DNA of 64,000 nucleotides from Maribacter vaceletii (GTDB lineage: Bacteria; Bacteroidota; Bacteroidia; Flavobacteriales; Flavobacteriaceae): positions 62,001 through 126,000 of the forward strand of contig NZ_RBIQ01000007.1 of assembly GCF_003634105.1 (NCBI RefSeq), given 5' to 3'. Both the position numbers and the translations under genes were made by a program. Shown one piece after another: positions 11,501 to 18,595 of the stretch. Below the pieces are notes generated by a model. It was not told where the DNA came from and ran no database searches. It saw nothing but the letters and a program-made list of their open reading frames with translations. The number at the start of each line of letters is the position of its first letter. Within the stretch, counting starts at the first letter, position 1.

Positions 11501-11627
11501 TGTATTTGAGTATGATGTACTTGTTAATAATGCTGGAGATTTTAGTAATGGCATTACCACTATTCAAAGCATGTACGCTCCAGAATTTAGCAGTCATAGT
11601 GAAGGTATTAGAGTTAAAATTGAATAG
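5550..11627 (+). CDS. Bacterial alpha-2-macroglobulin family protein with thioester
   Basis: A 2025-residue protein with an N-terminal signal peptide (MKNTITILTIIFFAQMMQSQ) but no lipobox Cys, so it is probably periplasmic or surface-exposed but not lipid-anchored like many bacterial homologues. About 560 N-terminal residues are helical and of unclear fold. MG2-type domains follow from about 590 (DRSIYRPGQPLYFKG). A Tyr/Asn-rich then acidic low-complexity segment at about 1113-1240 is in the position of a bait region. The A2M domain starts near 1250 (FFFPHLQTDAAGNVTFSF..PEALTKWKL). The thioester motif is intact as C1480-N-E-Q1483 within YPYECNEQTFSRY, followed by the helical thioester domain. 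Family role: traps or covalently binds attacking proteases. No penicillin-binding protein gene (pbpC), a frequent partner, is adjacent. It has its own promoter. Confidence 0.9.
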   Translation: MKNTITILTIIFFAQMMQSQKSSNSFEALWQKVEQLENEALTKSALEVVQTISKKASKENNTAQKIKALLHASKYAMTLEEDAQLKIISDFNTEIENASFPTKNVLESYLANLYWQYFQQNRYQFYNRTNTENKVNSKDFRTWDLTTLFHEINLHFSNSLLYTKGLQEIPITQFYTILHHQTNSETFRPTLFDALAHNALEFYKTNETSITRPADKFEINNDNYLCDASIFIKEKIDTKDKTSLEFRALEIYQQLLSFHFNDTSLKAFANIDIERLKYVYGNAVIKDKDLKYLHTLQNNAENYKKEAISALYNYEIATLYQQWGVTYNSTNTNNKWKLKEALTLCEQTISSFPKSYGADQCRSLKASILGKSIQVTAEEYIPTNKPSKILVTYKNHENLELSAIKINSSELQKLSKLYPEKKQLDFIKTLKVHKQWNATLPNEQDYQTHSVEVLIPELESSHYLFLVESKDDNVSFAYKALQVTNMALVETRTPDFYRYQIIDRTNGKPKPNTNLKFTYRIDYNGKKLTENLKTDKLGFAQIALSKQGWSDVHIEAKNTDDKAFFGEFYINQKYNRNSPSVTNSCFLFTDRSIYRPGQPLYFKGIALQKGKEKSTLLVNTNVTVTLRDANYQEVKKVDFKTNEYGSFSGDFILPNNGLTGNFSIYVSSSKSNLNGTTNFSVEEYKRPKFETSFNPITETYKVNDSIKVTGKAIAFSGSSITNAKVSYRVKRVVYFPRWYYWSYRPYRHIEPQEITHGEVTSNDSGLYDITFKAIPDNSLDKADSPTFSYEVTADVTDINGETHSTSTVVQVGYHTLTATVNILNLLDKENKNNTIQVYTQNLNGSAVSTKGTIKIYKLKAPNFVLRTRPWNAPDYNAWNKEEFKKLFPNESYSDEHNSDTWKKGEMVWQSTFNTEKSTELKLNSIKDWESGKYRIELETKDKFGNLVKDVASTTLYSDKDKKLADNQLFHMKTDKPSYAIGDKVKLSLFSNVKDLDVTLFIEKSGKLVNTQIINIKGTSKTITIPVEKNDLGGFSISYSFSAYNSFISSNINISVPYPKKDLEIETLTFRDKLQPGTEETWSFKIKGAKGEKVSAELLASMYDASLDSFRGHNWYFSPNAQPYYYSQCSINGYNSFNTTYFNSYNLFNNGYSYKQQYYDSFQWFGLQFGYANYGRSRRMVKSGAPMPIMESNVEVAEMAMEDSEGEMDAVVGYTSEKKISKPESKRKDKETIEDNSKKEEPVKIRTNLQETAFFFPHLQTDAAGNVTFSFTTPEALTKWKLQLLAHNKTGESAISTMHTITQKELMVVPNAPRFLREGDDIIISSKIANLTDKKLSGMAELKLTDVLTGKSISDTLIGSKTRLPFTVDSLNNTQVSWKLNIPEGLQGLQYTVIAKAGDFSDGEQNVLPVLSNRMLVTETLPMWVRSNQSKTFTLDKLVSTPLNDPSTTLKHHKLTLEITSNPAWYAVQALPYLMEYPYECNEQTFSRYYANALASHIANSNPRIQEVFKQWATSTGSTDALVSNLEKNQELKSLLIQETPWLRDAQSETEQKKRIALLFNLNKMQNEQATALLKLQQNQMSSGAWPWFKGGRENRFITQHIVSGLGHLKQLQVTENNKEVSAMLKKAISYLDREFVKEYEYMKKHATNIKDNHLTSTQIHYLYMRSFFTEYKKSKKVAGITDYYLGQTKKYWKANSLYRKGMLALISHRAKDATTASKILRSLKENSITSDELGMYWKENTNSWYWYQAPIETQALLIEAFSEIENDITTVDNLKIWLLKNKQTNQWKTTKATTEAVYALLLQGSDWLSVSETVDVLIGGNKIAPEKLKEVKTEAGTGYYKTTWNTNEINNSLGEVNISKKGNGIAWGALYWQYFEDLDKITSAKTPLQLKKKLFLKKNTDTGEQLSEITSKTNIKVGDLVRVRIELKADRTMQYIHMKDMRAAGFEPVNVFSQYKWQDGLGYYESTKDASTNFFFDYLPKGIYVFEYDVLVNNAGDFSNGITTIQSMYAPEFSSHSEGIRVKIE

Positions 11628-11750
11628 AGATAAATAGTTACCTAAGTGAATAAGTGGTTTTACTTAAAATTGAGGAGGGTTTACTAAATTTTGGTTTCAA
11701 GAATACTATAAAGAACATAGTTTAGAGGTATAATCTAAAACCAAAGTAGT

Positions 11751-12467
11751 ATGAAAAATGATAATAATATTACCATTCAAAAACCGTGTTCAGAAAATTT
11801 TGATACCTTTAGTAAAACTGAATTAGGAGGATACTGTAATTCCTGCGAAAAAGAAGTTATCGATTTTACTTCTATGCGTATGACAGAAATTAACAACTAT
11901 TTTCTAGTTCCTAGAGCAAATACTTGTGGGCGCTTTAAATCATCTCAATTACAAACTAACAAACAGCATTCTATGACTAATTATATATCTAAAGGAATTG
12001 CAACTATGGGCTTCTCTTTACTTGCATTATGTGCCGTTTCTAATGTACAAGCACAAGAAATAGCTAGCACAGATTCAGAAATAAAAACTGGAATTTCTAG
12101 TATCACGGTTGGGAAGGTTTCTAATGCATATTCTTCCTATACTGTAAAAGGAATTGTTCTAGATGAAGAAAATACTCCTTTGCCCGGCGTTAATGTTATA
12201 CTAAAAGGAACAGCAGAAGGTACTGTAACAGATTTAGATGGTAATTTTGAATTCCCTAAAAAACTAGGAAAAAATGACATTCTAGTTTTTAGTTATATAG
12301 GATATGATACTAAGGAATACAAAGTAAAAGAAAGTACTTCAGAGACTATCAATATAACTGTTAATTTCACTAACGCGGACGTTGAACTCATGGGAGAAAT
12401 AGAAATAGGCGGAGTTTACAAAACAAAGCAAAATGTATTTCAGAAGTTCATAGGTCTATTTAAATAA
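11751..12467 (+). CDS. Zinc-ribbon-like / TM / carboxypeptidase-regulatory domain protein
   Basis: 238 residues. The N terminus has Cys at 13, 29, 32 and 59 in a pattern (KPCSENFD..GGYCNSCEKEVIDFT) that suggests a small cytoplasmic metal-binding module. A hydrophobic segment follows at about 79-100 (GIATMGFSLLALCAVSNVQAQ), then a carboxypeptidase-regulatory-like domain at about 130-210 (VKGIVLDEENTPLPGVNVILKG..GTVTDLDGNFEFP) of the kind found at the start of SusC/TonB-dependent receptors, but with no receptor attached. The likely topology is Zn module inside and beta-sandwich in the periplasm. If the hydrophobic segment were instead a cleaved signal, the first 78 residues would be unexplained. 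Its stop overlaps the next gene's ATG by one base, so the two are translationally coupled. Function unknown. Confidence 0.75.
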   Translation: MKNDNNITIQKPCSENFDTFSKTELGGYCNSCEKEVIDFTSMRMTEINNYFLVPRANTCGRFKSSQLQTNKQHSMTNYISKGIATMGFSLLALCAVSNVQAQEIASTDSEIKTGISSITVGKVSNAYSSYTVKGIVLDEENTPLPGVNVILKGTAEGTVTDLDGNFEFPKKLGKNDILVFSYIGYDTKEYKVKESTSETINITVNFTNADVELMGEIEIGGVYKTKQNVFQKFIGLFK

Positions 12468-13477
12468 TGAAAGGCCTTACCATATTTTTTATTTTCACCT
12501 TTATAATTTCTTTTGGCCAACGTAGTGATTTTAAATCTATTAGTTTTAAGAAAGCGGATAGTATTGCCAATAATTATAAAGGTGAAAATTTAAAAAATTT
12601 ACCGCTTTTAACTCAAAAATTAACTTCTAGCCTAGATACTGAGGTTGAAAAATTTAGAGCTATCTATACTTGGGTTTGCACTAATATAGAAAACGACTAC
12701 TCTTCCTATTTAAAGACTAAAAAGAATAGAAAAAAAATTAATAAAGACAGAGAAGCATTCTTGCAATGGAACTCTAGTTTTACACCAAAGGTTTTTAAAA
12801 AACTATTACATCATAAGAAAACTGCATGCACAGGTTATGCCTATTTAATAAGAGAACTTGCTAAGTTGGCAGCTTTAGAATGCAAAATAATAAATGGTTT
12901 TGGTCGTACTGCTAATTTAAAATTAGATAAAAATAGCCTCCCTAATCATTCCTGGAATGTGGTTAAATTAAATGATAAATGGTATTTATCTGATGCCACT
13001 TGGTCCGCTGGAAGAGTAATGATTGAAGAAGGCGAACCAAAATTTATAGCAGATTATTTTGATGGGTATTTTTTAGGAGAACCTTCCTTATTTATTAAAA
13101 ACCATTATCCGTTAGATTTAGATTGGACTTTAATGACCACTACCCCTTCTTTTTCTCAATTCATTAACGGACCTATAGTTTATAAAGAAGCTTTTTCAAA
13201 TGGTATTATTCCAGTTTCTCCAGAAGTCATGCATATAGAAATTCAAAAAAACAAATCGGTTCATTTTGAACTTTTGCAAACTAAACAATTCACAGGTGAA
13301 GAAATAGCTTTGGTTATTGTTAACGGCAGTAAATCTATAACTAGTACCCCAGAAACTATAAAGGTTAAAAATAAATGCACTCTAAAACACACATTTAATA
13401 AAACAGGATATTATGATGTCCACATTAAAGTGGATGGATTAATAATTGCCACCTATACAGTAAAAACGCGCAAGTAG
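12467..13477 (+). CDS. Exported transglutaminase-like (papain-fold) protein
   Basis: 336 residues with a signal peptide (MKGLTIFFIFTFIISFGQ). The transglutaminase-core triad is visible: C121 in KTACTGYAYLIREL, H161 in NHSWNVVKL and D176 in WYLSDATW. Upstream, FRAIYTWVCTNIENDY is the usual helix before the core. After the core, about 130 residues look beta-rich, ending in an Ig-like segment. Bacteroidetes members of this superfamily are mostly uncharacterised exported proteases or amidases, or inactive binding proteins. The start ATG overlaps the stop of the zinc-ribbon/CarboxypepD gene (TAATG), which argues for joint production and possibly a shared envelope function. Confidence 0.8.
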   Translation: MKGLTIFFIFTFIISFGQRSDFKSISFKKADSIANNYKGENLKNLPLLTQKLTSSLDTEVEKFRAIYTWVCTNIENDYSSYLKTKKNRKKINKDREAFLQWNSSFTPKVFKKLLHHKKTACTGYAYLIRELAKLAALECKIINGFGRTANLKLDKNSLPNHSWNVVKLNDKWYLSDATWSAGRVMIEEGEPKFIADYFDGYFLGEPSLFIKNHYPLDLDWTLMTTTPSFSQFINGPIVYKEAFSNGIIPVSPEVMHIEIQKNKSVHFELLQTKQFTGEEIALVIVNGSKSITSTPETIKVKNKCTLKHTFNKTGYYDVHIKVDGLIIATYTVKTRK

Positions 13478-13555
13478 TCGAAAACACAATAATCTTATAA
13501 AACTTAAAGAAAAATATTACGTATTTTTAGAGTTCAACAACTAAAACCAAGTATC

Positions 13556-13930
13556 ATGAATTCAAAAGTATTTCTAGTATTACGCATCCTTTTTGGACTT
13601 TTCCTTTTATTTTTTGGATTAAACAAATTTTTTGATTTTATAATATTTGTACCAGAAACAGAAAATGCTGTAAATTATTTAGAAGCTCTAGAAGTTACAA
13701 AAACAATGCACATAGTTGCTATTATTGAAATTATTGCAGGTTTATCTTTACTTATAAATAAATTTGGGGCTTTACTTATGGTTATTCTAATGAGTATATC
13801 CATAAATGCAGTTTTATACCATGGAACATTAGAACCAACAACAATAGCTGGCTCCATAATTTTAATCGTATTTAATATTATAATGCTTTATGGTTACAAA
13901 GACCATTATACTGATTTACTTAAGGCATAA
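13556..13930 (+). CDS. DoxX-like small membrane protein
   Basis: 124 residues with four predicted hydrophobic segments. The N terminus VFLVLRILFGLFLLFFGLNKFFDF is the conserved DoxX/DUF4870-like first helix and loop (R..G..F...G..K). DoxX-family proteins are inner-membrane proteins of poorly defined, often redox-related, function. The gene stands alone between the transglutaminase gene (78 nt upstream) and a bidirectional terminator. The start at the ATG is supported by the beginning of the first membrane helix. Confidence 0.75.
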   Translation: MNSKVFLVLRILFGLFLLFFGLNKFFDFIIFVPETENAVNYLEALEVTKTMHIVAIIEIIAGLSLLINKFGALLMVILMSISINAVLYHGTLEPTTIAGSIILIVFNIIMLYGYKDHYTDLLKA

Positions 13931-13948
13931 GTATTAAAAAACGCATCT

Positions 13949-13980
13949 AAAAATGGCTTCAATTACTTGAAGCCATTTTT
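13949..13980. terminator. Bidirectional terminator between convergent genes
   Basis: A perfect 14-bp stem (13949-13962 with 13967-13980) and a 4-nt loop. An A run on the left and a T run on the right let it serve both the DoxX gene (+) and the DUF4136 lipoprotein gene (-), whose stop codon it touches. Confidence 0.9.
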
Positions 13981-14509
13981 ATTTTTTCTTATTCTTTGGC
14001 GGATATTTATCTAACACCTTATTTACTAAAGTCTGCAAATGTAATTCTCGTTCTTCTGGTGTATGGTTCTCTTTGTAAGTGTCTATACTTATAGCTTGCC
14101 AAAAAAGTGCATCCTTTTTTATATCTACAAAATCGAAAGTTATTTCTCTTTTCATTTTGGGCTGCCCTACTGGAATACCTACAGATACGCCATCGCCAAT
14201 AGAATTACCACTACCACCTACCCCAACACCTACAGTATTCCCATTTGCGGTCTGGTATATTTTACTCTCAATATTTATATAAAAATCTGGCTCTTCAGAC
14301 AAAAGCATTCCTTTGGTTTGCATGGCTATATCTAAAGCTTTTAGTAATCTTTTAGTATCTAAATCGCTTAAGCCTGTTTCTAAGTCTGAAAAATAATTAT
14401 AGGTAGTGTAGCTTGTAAAATCTGTAGTTTTCTCAAAATCATACTGCACACGAACAGCGTTACAAGAAAATAAAACAAGAACAAAAAGTAAAGAAAATAA
14501 CTTTTTCAT
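13979..14509 (-). CDS. DUF4136 family lipoprotein
   Basis: 176 residues. The signal peptide ends in a lipobox, LFSC with Cys16, so it is an envelope lipoprotein. The body has the DUF4136 pattern: VQYDFEKTTDFTSYTTYNYF near the N terminus, a middle segment with D.KRLLKALDIAMQTKGM, and a C-terminal FDFVDIKKDALFWQA. A Gly/Val-rich stretch at about 95-125 interrupts the domain. Function unknown across the family. It follows obg by 66 nt on the same strand, so it could be the last gene of the hpt-adk/obg transcript or have its own promoter. A bidirectional terminator closes it. Confidence 0.8.
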   Translation of the reverse strand: MKKLFSLLFVLVLFSCNAVRVQYDFEKTTDFTSYTTYNYFSDLETGLSDLDTKRLLKALDIAMQTKGMLLSEEPDFYINIESKIYQTANGNTVGVGVGGSGNSIGDGVSVGIPVGQPKMKREITFDFVDIKKDALFWQAISIDTYKENHTPEERELHLQTLVNKVLDKYPPKNKKK

Positions 14510-14575
14510 AGTACATGCTTTTTATAAATGTACATAAAAAAGAGTGCGAAAATCTACATAAATAGATTTTTTCGA

Positions 14576-15577
14576 TTAAACGTTAAGCATATTCCAAAGT
14601 TTATCTTTTAGCTCTGTAATGCCCAATTGCGCTACTGAAGATATGAACATGTAAGGCACTCCTTCAAGGTCTTTATCTAACTCAACCTTCATTTCTGCAA
14701 TAAGTTCTTCATCTAACATATCACTTTTAGATATTGCAATAAGTCTTTCTTTATCTAGTAATTCTGGATTATATCGGCGTAATTCATCCAAAAGAATTTC
14801 ATACTCTTTACCAATATCCTTACTATCTGCAGGAATCAAAAACAACAAAGTAGAATTACGTTCTATATGTCTTAAAAAATAATGACCTAATCCTTTTCCT
14901 TCTGCAGCACCTTCTATAATTCCAGGAATATCTGCCATTACAAAACTCTGAAAATCGCGATACTGTACTATTCCTAAATTAGGTTTTAATGTAGTAAACT
15001 CATAATCTGCAATTTTAGGTTTTGCAGATGTTATTACAGATAGTAATGTGGATTTTCCTGCATTAGGAAAACCTACCAAACCTACATCTGCTAATACTTT
15101 TAATTCAAATATAAAATCTTTCTCATCCCCTTCCATTCCTGGTTGGGCATAACGTGGCGTTTGGTTTGTAGGCGACTTAAAATGCCAGTTACCACGGCCA
15201 CCTAAACCACCCTTAAGAATAATTATTTCCTCGCCATCTTTAGTAACTTCATAGATTACCTCTTCCGTTTCAGGGTCTTTAACTATAGTACCCAATGGCA
15301 CATCTAAATACACATCTTTTCCATCGGCACCAGTACTTCTGCTTTTAGCACCGTGTTCTCCATGTGTTGCTTTAAAGTGTTTCTTAAACTTATAAGTTAC
15401 TAATGTCCATAAGTTTTTATTACCTCTAAGAATAACATGTCCGCCACGACCACCATCTCCACCATCGGGGCCACCTTTTGTTATGTACTTTTCTCTATGC
15501 AAGTGTACAGAACCTTTACCTCCATTACCAGAAGTTAAAAACACTCTTACATAATCTACAAAATTCCCCTCCGTCAT
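14576..15577 (-). CDS. obg: Obg family GTPase
   Basis: 333 residues. The N-terminal Obg fold at about 1-158 has its glycine-rich loops ([43 protein letters not shown]). The G domain carries the P-loop GFPNAGKST near residue 165, the G3-like DIPGIIEGA, and SKSD as the specificity motif. There is no C-terminal OCT extension, which is common in Bacteroidetes. Obg is an essential ribosome-associated GTPase in large-subunit assembly. The gene starts 30 nt after the hpt-adk stop, so they probably share a transcript. Confidence 0.96.
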   Translation of the reverse strand: MTEGNFVDYVRVFLTSGNGGKGSVHLHREKYITKGGPDGGDGGRGGHVILRGNKNLWTLVTYKFKKHFKATHGEHGAKSRSTGADGKDVYLDVPLGTIVKDPETEEVIYEVTKDGEEIIILKGGLGGRGNWHFKSPTNQTPRYAQPGMEGDEKDFIFELKVLADVGLVGFPNAGKSTLLSVITSAKPKIADYEFTTLKPNLGIVQYRDFQSFVMADIPGIIEGAAEGKGLGHYFLRHIERNSTLLFLIPADSKDIGKEYEILLDELRRYNPELLDKERLIAISKSDMLDEELIAEMKVELDKDLEGVPYMFISSVAQLGITELKDKLWNMLNV

Positions 15578-15607
15578 ACGTACAACTTATTATTCCTGTT
15601 ATCTCTA

Positions 15608-16720
15608 CTATAAATTATCTATAACACCTGCTAAACGCTCTGTAATTTCAGCAATACTTCCAATACCATTTACGCTATAAAACTTACTTTGCCCTTCATA
15701 AAATTCTTTAAGAGGAGCCGTTTTTAAGTTGTATTCATCAAAACGATTACGAATTTTGTTTTCGTCCTGATCATCTGATCGGCCGCTAACTTTTCCTCTT
15801 TCTAATAATCTCTGAATTAGTACCTCATCATTAGCTTCTAAAGCTACTGTAGCGTTTATAGTCATGTCTTTAGATTCTAAAAAAGCATCTAAAGCTTCTG
15901 CCTGTGCAGTAGTTCTAGGAAAACCATCAAAAATAAAACCTGCAACTTCTGGGTTTTTTTCCACCTCAGCCTGTAACATGTTAATAGTAACCTCATCTGG
16001 AACCAATTCTCCTTTATCTATATAAGATTTTGCTAATGTTCCTAATTCGGTACCATTCTTAATATTAAATCTAAAAACATCTCCTGTAGAAATGTGTTTT
16101 AAATTATATTTTTCTTTTAAAAATTCGGCCTGGGTGCCCTTCCCAGCTCCTGGTTTTCCAAATAGGACAAGATTAATCATAGTTGTTTGGTTTAGTTGAT
16201 ATACTTCTTTTAAGTTTCTACCTTGTTCATTATAATCTAAGCCATAGCCTACAATAAATTTATCTGGAATATCTAATCCAAAATAATCTATAGGGTATTC
16301 CCCTCTGTAAACGCTAGATTTATAAAATAAAGTAGCTATTTTAAATTCTTTTACATTTGTTCTACTAAACAAATGAATAAGTTCTTTTAAGGTCCTTCCA
16401 GTATCAATTATATCTTCTAATATAATTACACTTCTACCTTCAATATTTTCTGGCAAGTCTAATAACGTTTCTACTATTCCTGTTGATGTTAAGCCTTGGT
16501 AAGAGCTTAATTTAACAAAAGATACTTCGCATGGAAAATCATAGGCTTTTAAAAAATCGGAAACAAACATAAAAGACCCATTAAGTACACCTACAAAAAT
16601 TGGATTTTGGTCTTTATAATCCGCAGCAATTTTATCTGCAACACTCTTTACAGCAGCAAGAATTTGTTCTTCGCTTAAAAAAGGTTTAAAGGTTTTATCC
16701 TGAAGTTTTATTAGTCCCAT
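15608..16720 (-). CDS. Hypoxanthine phosphoribosyltransferase-adenylate kinase fusion
   Basis: 370 residues in one frame. Residues 1 to about 178 are a type I phosphoribosyltransferase of the HPRT family, with the PRPP-binding motif VIILEDIIDTG at 98-108 and a C-terminal GYGLDYNEQGRNL. Residues 181-370 are a complete short-LID adenylate kinase: MINLVLFGKPGAGKGTQ with its P-loop at 188-196, GEL..DEVT, and FDGFPRT. The linker is only a few residues (YQLNQTT), and Met181 is preceded by a leader-like sequence (CAAACAACT before ATG), so internal initiation giving free Adk is possible. The two activities join purine salvage with AMP/ADP balance. I believe such fused genes occur in related Flavobacteriaceae but could not check. 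It is upstream of obg and divergent from purK. Confidence 0.93.
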   Translation of the reverse strand: MGLIKLQDKTFKPFLSEEQILAAVKSVADKIAADYKDQNPIFVGVLNGSFMFVSDFLKAYDFPCEVSFVKLSSYQGLTSTGIVETLLDLPENIEGRSVIILEDIIDTGRTLKELIHLFSRTNVKEFKIATLFYKSSVYRGEYPIDYFGLDIPDKFIVGYGLDYNEQGRNLKEVYQLNQTTMINLVLFGKPGAGKGTQAEFLKEKYNLKHISTGDVFRFNIKNGTELGTLAKSYIDKGELVPDEVTINMLQAEVEKNPEVAGFIFDGFPRTTAQAEALDAFLESKDMTINATVALEANDEVLIQRLLERGKVSGRSDDQDENKIRNRFDEYNLKTAPLKEFYEGQSKFYSVNGIGSIAEITERLAGVIDNL

Positions 16721-16736
16721 AATTTTACTAAGTTGG

Positions 16737-16744
16737 CAAAGATA
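16737..16744 (-). promoter_or_regulatory. Candidate -7 element of the hpt-adk/obg operon
   Basis: On the minus strand TATCTTTG matches TAnnTTTG exactly, 16 nt upstream of the hpt-adk ATG. No clear TTG is seen at the -33 distance. Confidence 0.5.
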
Positions 16745-16777
16745 ACATTTTGATGGTGGTTTTTAGATTATATAGAA

Positions 16778-16806
16778 TTGGTTTCTAAGATTTAGCTGTA
16801 TTTTTG
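16778..16806 (+). promoter_or_regulatory. Promoter of purK-purE
   Basis: TTG at 16778-16780, an 18-nt spacer and TATTTTTG at 16799-16806, a full match to TAnnTTTG. Its position rules out the upstream TTG at 16804 as start codon and supports the ATG at 16837. Confidence 0.8.
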
Positions 16807-16836
16807 TTATTATTTTTACTAAAGTATAGTATAAAC

Positions 16837-17991
16837 ATGAGTTATTTTTCTTCAGATTTTAAATTAGGTATTCTTGGTGGTGGGCAACTTGGCAAAATGC
16901 TATTGTATGAAACGCGAAAATTTGACATACAAACTAAAGTATTAGAAGCATCGGAAGATGCACCTTCTAAAATTGCTTGCAATGAATTTGTTTTAGGAAA
17001 TTTATTAGATTTTGATGCCGTTTATAATTTTGGAAAAAGTGTAGATGTACTTACTATAGAGATTGAAAATGTAAACACTAAAGCTTTAGAAAAATTAGAA
17101 GACGAAGGAGTAAAAGTATATCCGCCAACAAAGGCTTTACGTATTATTCAAAATAAAGCTACTCAAAAATTATTTTATACGGATAATAACATTCCAACAG
17201 CTGCATTCTCCCGTTTTGCATATACTAGCGAAATAAAAGACAGCATTGAAAATGGCGGGTTACGGTTTCCTTTTGTTTGGAAAGCTGCCCAATTTGGGTA
17301 TGACGGACAAGGGGTAAAAGTAGTTCGTAAGGCAGAAGATTTAAAAGACTTACCAAATGTAGAATGCATTGCAGAAGAAATGGTTTCTTTTAAAAATGAG
17401 TTATCTGTAATTGTTGCCCGTAGTGCATCTGGAGAAGTAGTTACCTATCCTGTGGTAGAGATGGAATTTCATCCAGAAGCTAACCAAGTGGAATATGTTA
17501 TTTGCCCAGCAAGAATTAATGAAGATGTAGCAAAAAAAGCACAAGAAATAGCGTTAAAAGTTTCTAACAAAATAAAACAAGTTGGGTTACTAGCTGTAGA
17601 AATGTTTCAAACTCAGGATGACCAAATTTTGGTAAATGAGGTTGCTCCAAGACCACACAATAGCGGACACCAAACTATAGAGGCCAGTTACACCAATCAA
17701 TTTGAACAACATATAAGAGCTATCTTAGATTTACCTTTAGGAAGTACTGAAAATAAAGTAGCCGGAATTATGGTAAACCTAGTTGGTGCCGAAGGCCATA
17801 CAGGTAATGTTGTTTATGAAAACATGGAGCAAATTCTAAAATTAGAAGGTGTAACCCCTCATATTTATGGTAAAAAACAAACACGCCCTTTTCGTAAAAT
17901 GGGTCATGTAACCATAGTAAATAAAGATTTAAGTAAGGCAAGAGAAATTGCACAACAAGTAAAAGAAACAATAAAAGTTATAAGCAAATAA
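16837..17991 (+). CDS. purK: N5-carboxyaminoimidazole ribonucleotide synthase
   Basis: 384 residues from the ATG at 16837. The frame extends upstream to a TTG at 16804, but that codon lies inside the -7 promoter box. The N terminus LGILGGGQLGKMLLYE is the PurK nucleotide-binding loop. The ATP-grasp core is visible (FVWKAAQFGYDGQGVKVV, ELSVIVARSASGEV, VNEVAPRPHNSGHQTIEA). PurK makes N5-CAIR from AIR, bicarbonate and ATP in purine synthesis. purE follows after only 4 nt, giving the usual two-step module, with the purine salvage hpt-adk gene divergent next door. Confidence 0.97.
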   Translation: MSYFSSDFKLGILGGGQLGKMLLYETRKFDIQTKVLEASEDAPSKIACNEFVLGNLLDFDAVYNFGKSVDVLTIEIENVNTKALEKLEDEGVKVYPPTKALRIIQNKATQKLFYTDNNIPTAAFSRFAYTSEIKDSIENGGLRFPFVWKAAQFGYDGQGVKVVRKAEDLKDLPNVECIAEEMVSFKNELSVIVARSASGEVVTYPVVEMEFHPEANQVEYVICPARINEDVAKKAQEIALKVSNKIKQVGLLAVEMFQTQDDQILVNEVAPRPHNSGHQTIEASYTNQFEQHIRAILDLPLGSTENKVAGIMVNLVGAEGHTGNVVYENMEQILKLEGVTPHIYGKKQTRPFRKMGHVTIVNKDLSKAREIAQQVKETIKVISK

Positions 17992-17995
17992 AGAT

Positions 17996-18484
17996 ATGAG
18001 CAAAGTAGCCGTAGTAATGGGAAGCACAAGCGACCTTCCTGTAATGCAAGATGCAATAGATATTTTAAAAGGTTTTGATATAGAGGTTGATGTAGATATA
18101 GTTTCGGCACACCGAACTCCAGAAAAACTTTTCGATTTTAGTAAAAATGCGCACACTAACGGGTATTCCGTAATAATTGCAGGTGCTGGCGGCGCGGCAC
18201 ATTTACCAGGAATGGTAGCTTCTATGTCTCCCCTACCTGTAATTGGTGTTCCTGTAAAAAGCAGTAACTCAATAGATGGTTGGGATTCTGTTCTTTCTAT
18301 TTTGCAAATGCCTGGTGGTGTTCCTGTTGCAACTGTTGCCTTAGATGGCGCAAAAAATGCAGGTATTCTTGCGGCACAAATAATTGGTAGTGGCGATAAA
18401 TGTGTACTAGATAAAATTATTCTTTACAAGGAAGGACTTAAACAAAAAGTTATTGATGGTGCGAAAGAAGTACGAAGTATTTAG
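17996..18484 (+). CDS. purE: N5-carboxyaminoimidazole ribonucleotide mutase
   Basis: 162 residues, the usual length for class I PurE. Signature motifs: VVMGSTSDLPVM at the N terminus, IVSAHRTPEKL, and IIAGAGGAAHLPGMVAS around the active site, plus PVKSSNSIDGWDSVLSILQMPGGVPVATV. It converts N5-CAIR to CAIR after PurK, whose gene ends 4 nt upstream. It is the second gene of the pur operon. Confidence 0.98.
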   Translation: MSKVAVVMGSTSDLPVMQDAIDILKGFDIEVDVDIVSAHRTPEKLFDFSKNAHTNGYSVIIAGAGGAAHLPGMVASMSPLPVIGVPVKSSNSIDGWDSVLSILQMPGGVPVATVALDGAKNAGILAAQIIGSGDKCVLDKIILYKEGLKQKVIDGAKEVRSI

Positions 18485-18595
18485 TAAAAAGTACAGAATT
18501 AAGCTTTAAAAAATTAATATAAATATTATTGAGAGTTTTAAACTTGAATTCTGCAAAGACAGACAGGTTTGACGCTTAAACTTGAACTTGAATAC

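Noticed and set aside
11398-11637. Plus-strand ORF of 79 codons at the end of the alpha-2-macroglobulin gene
   Set aside because: Out of frame with the conserved C-terminal part of that gene; no independent support.
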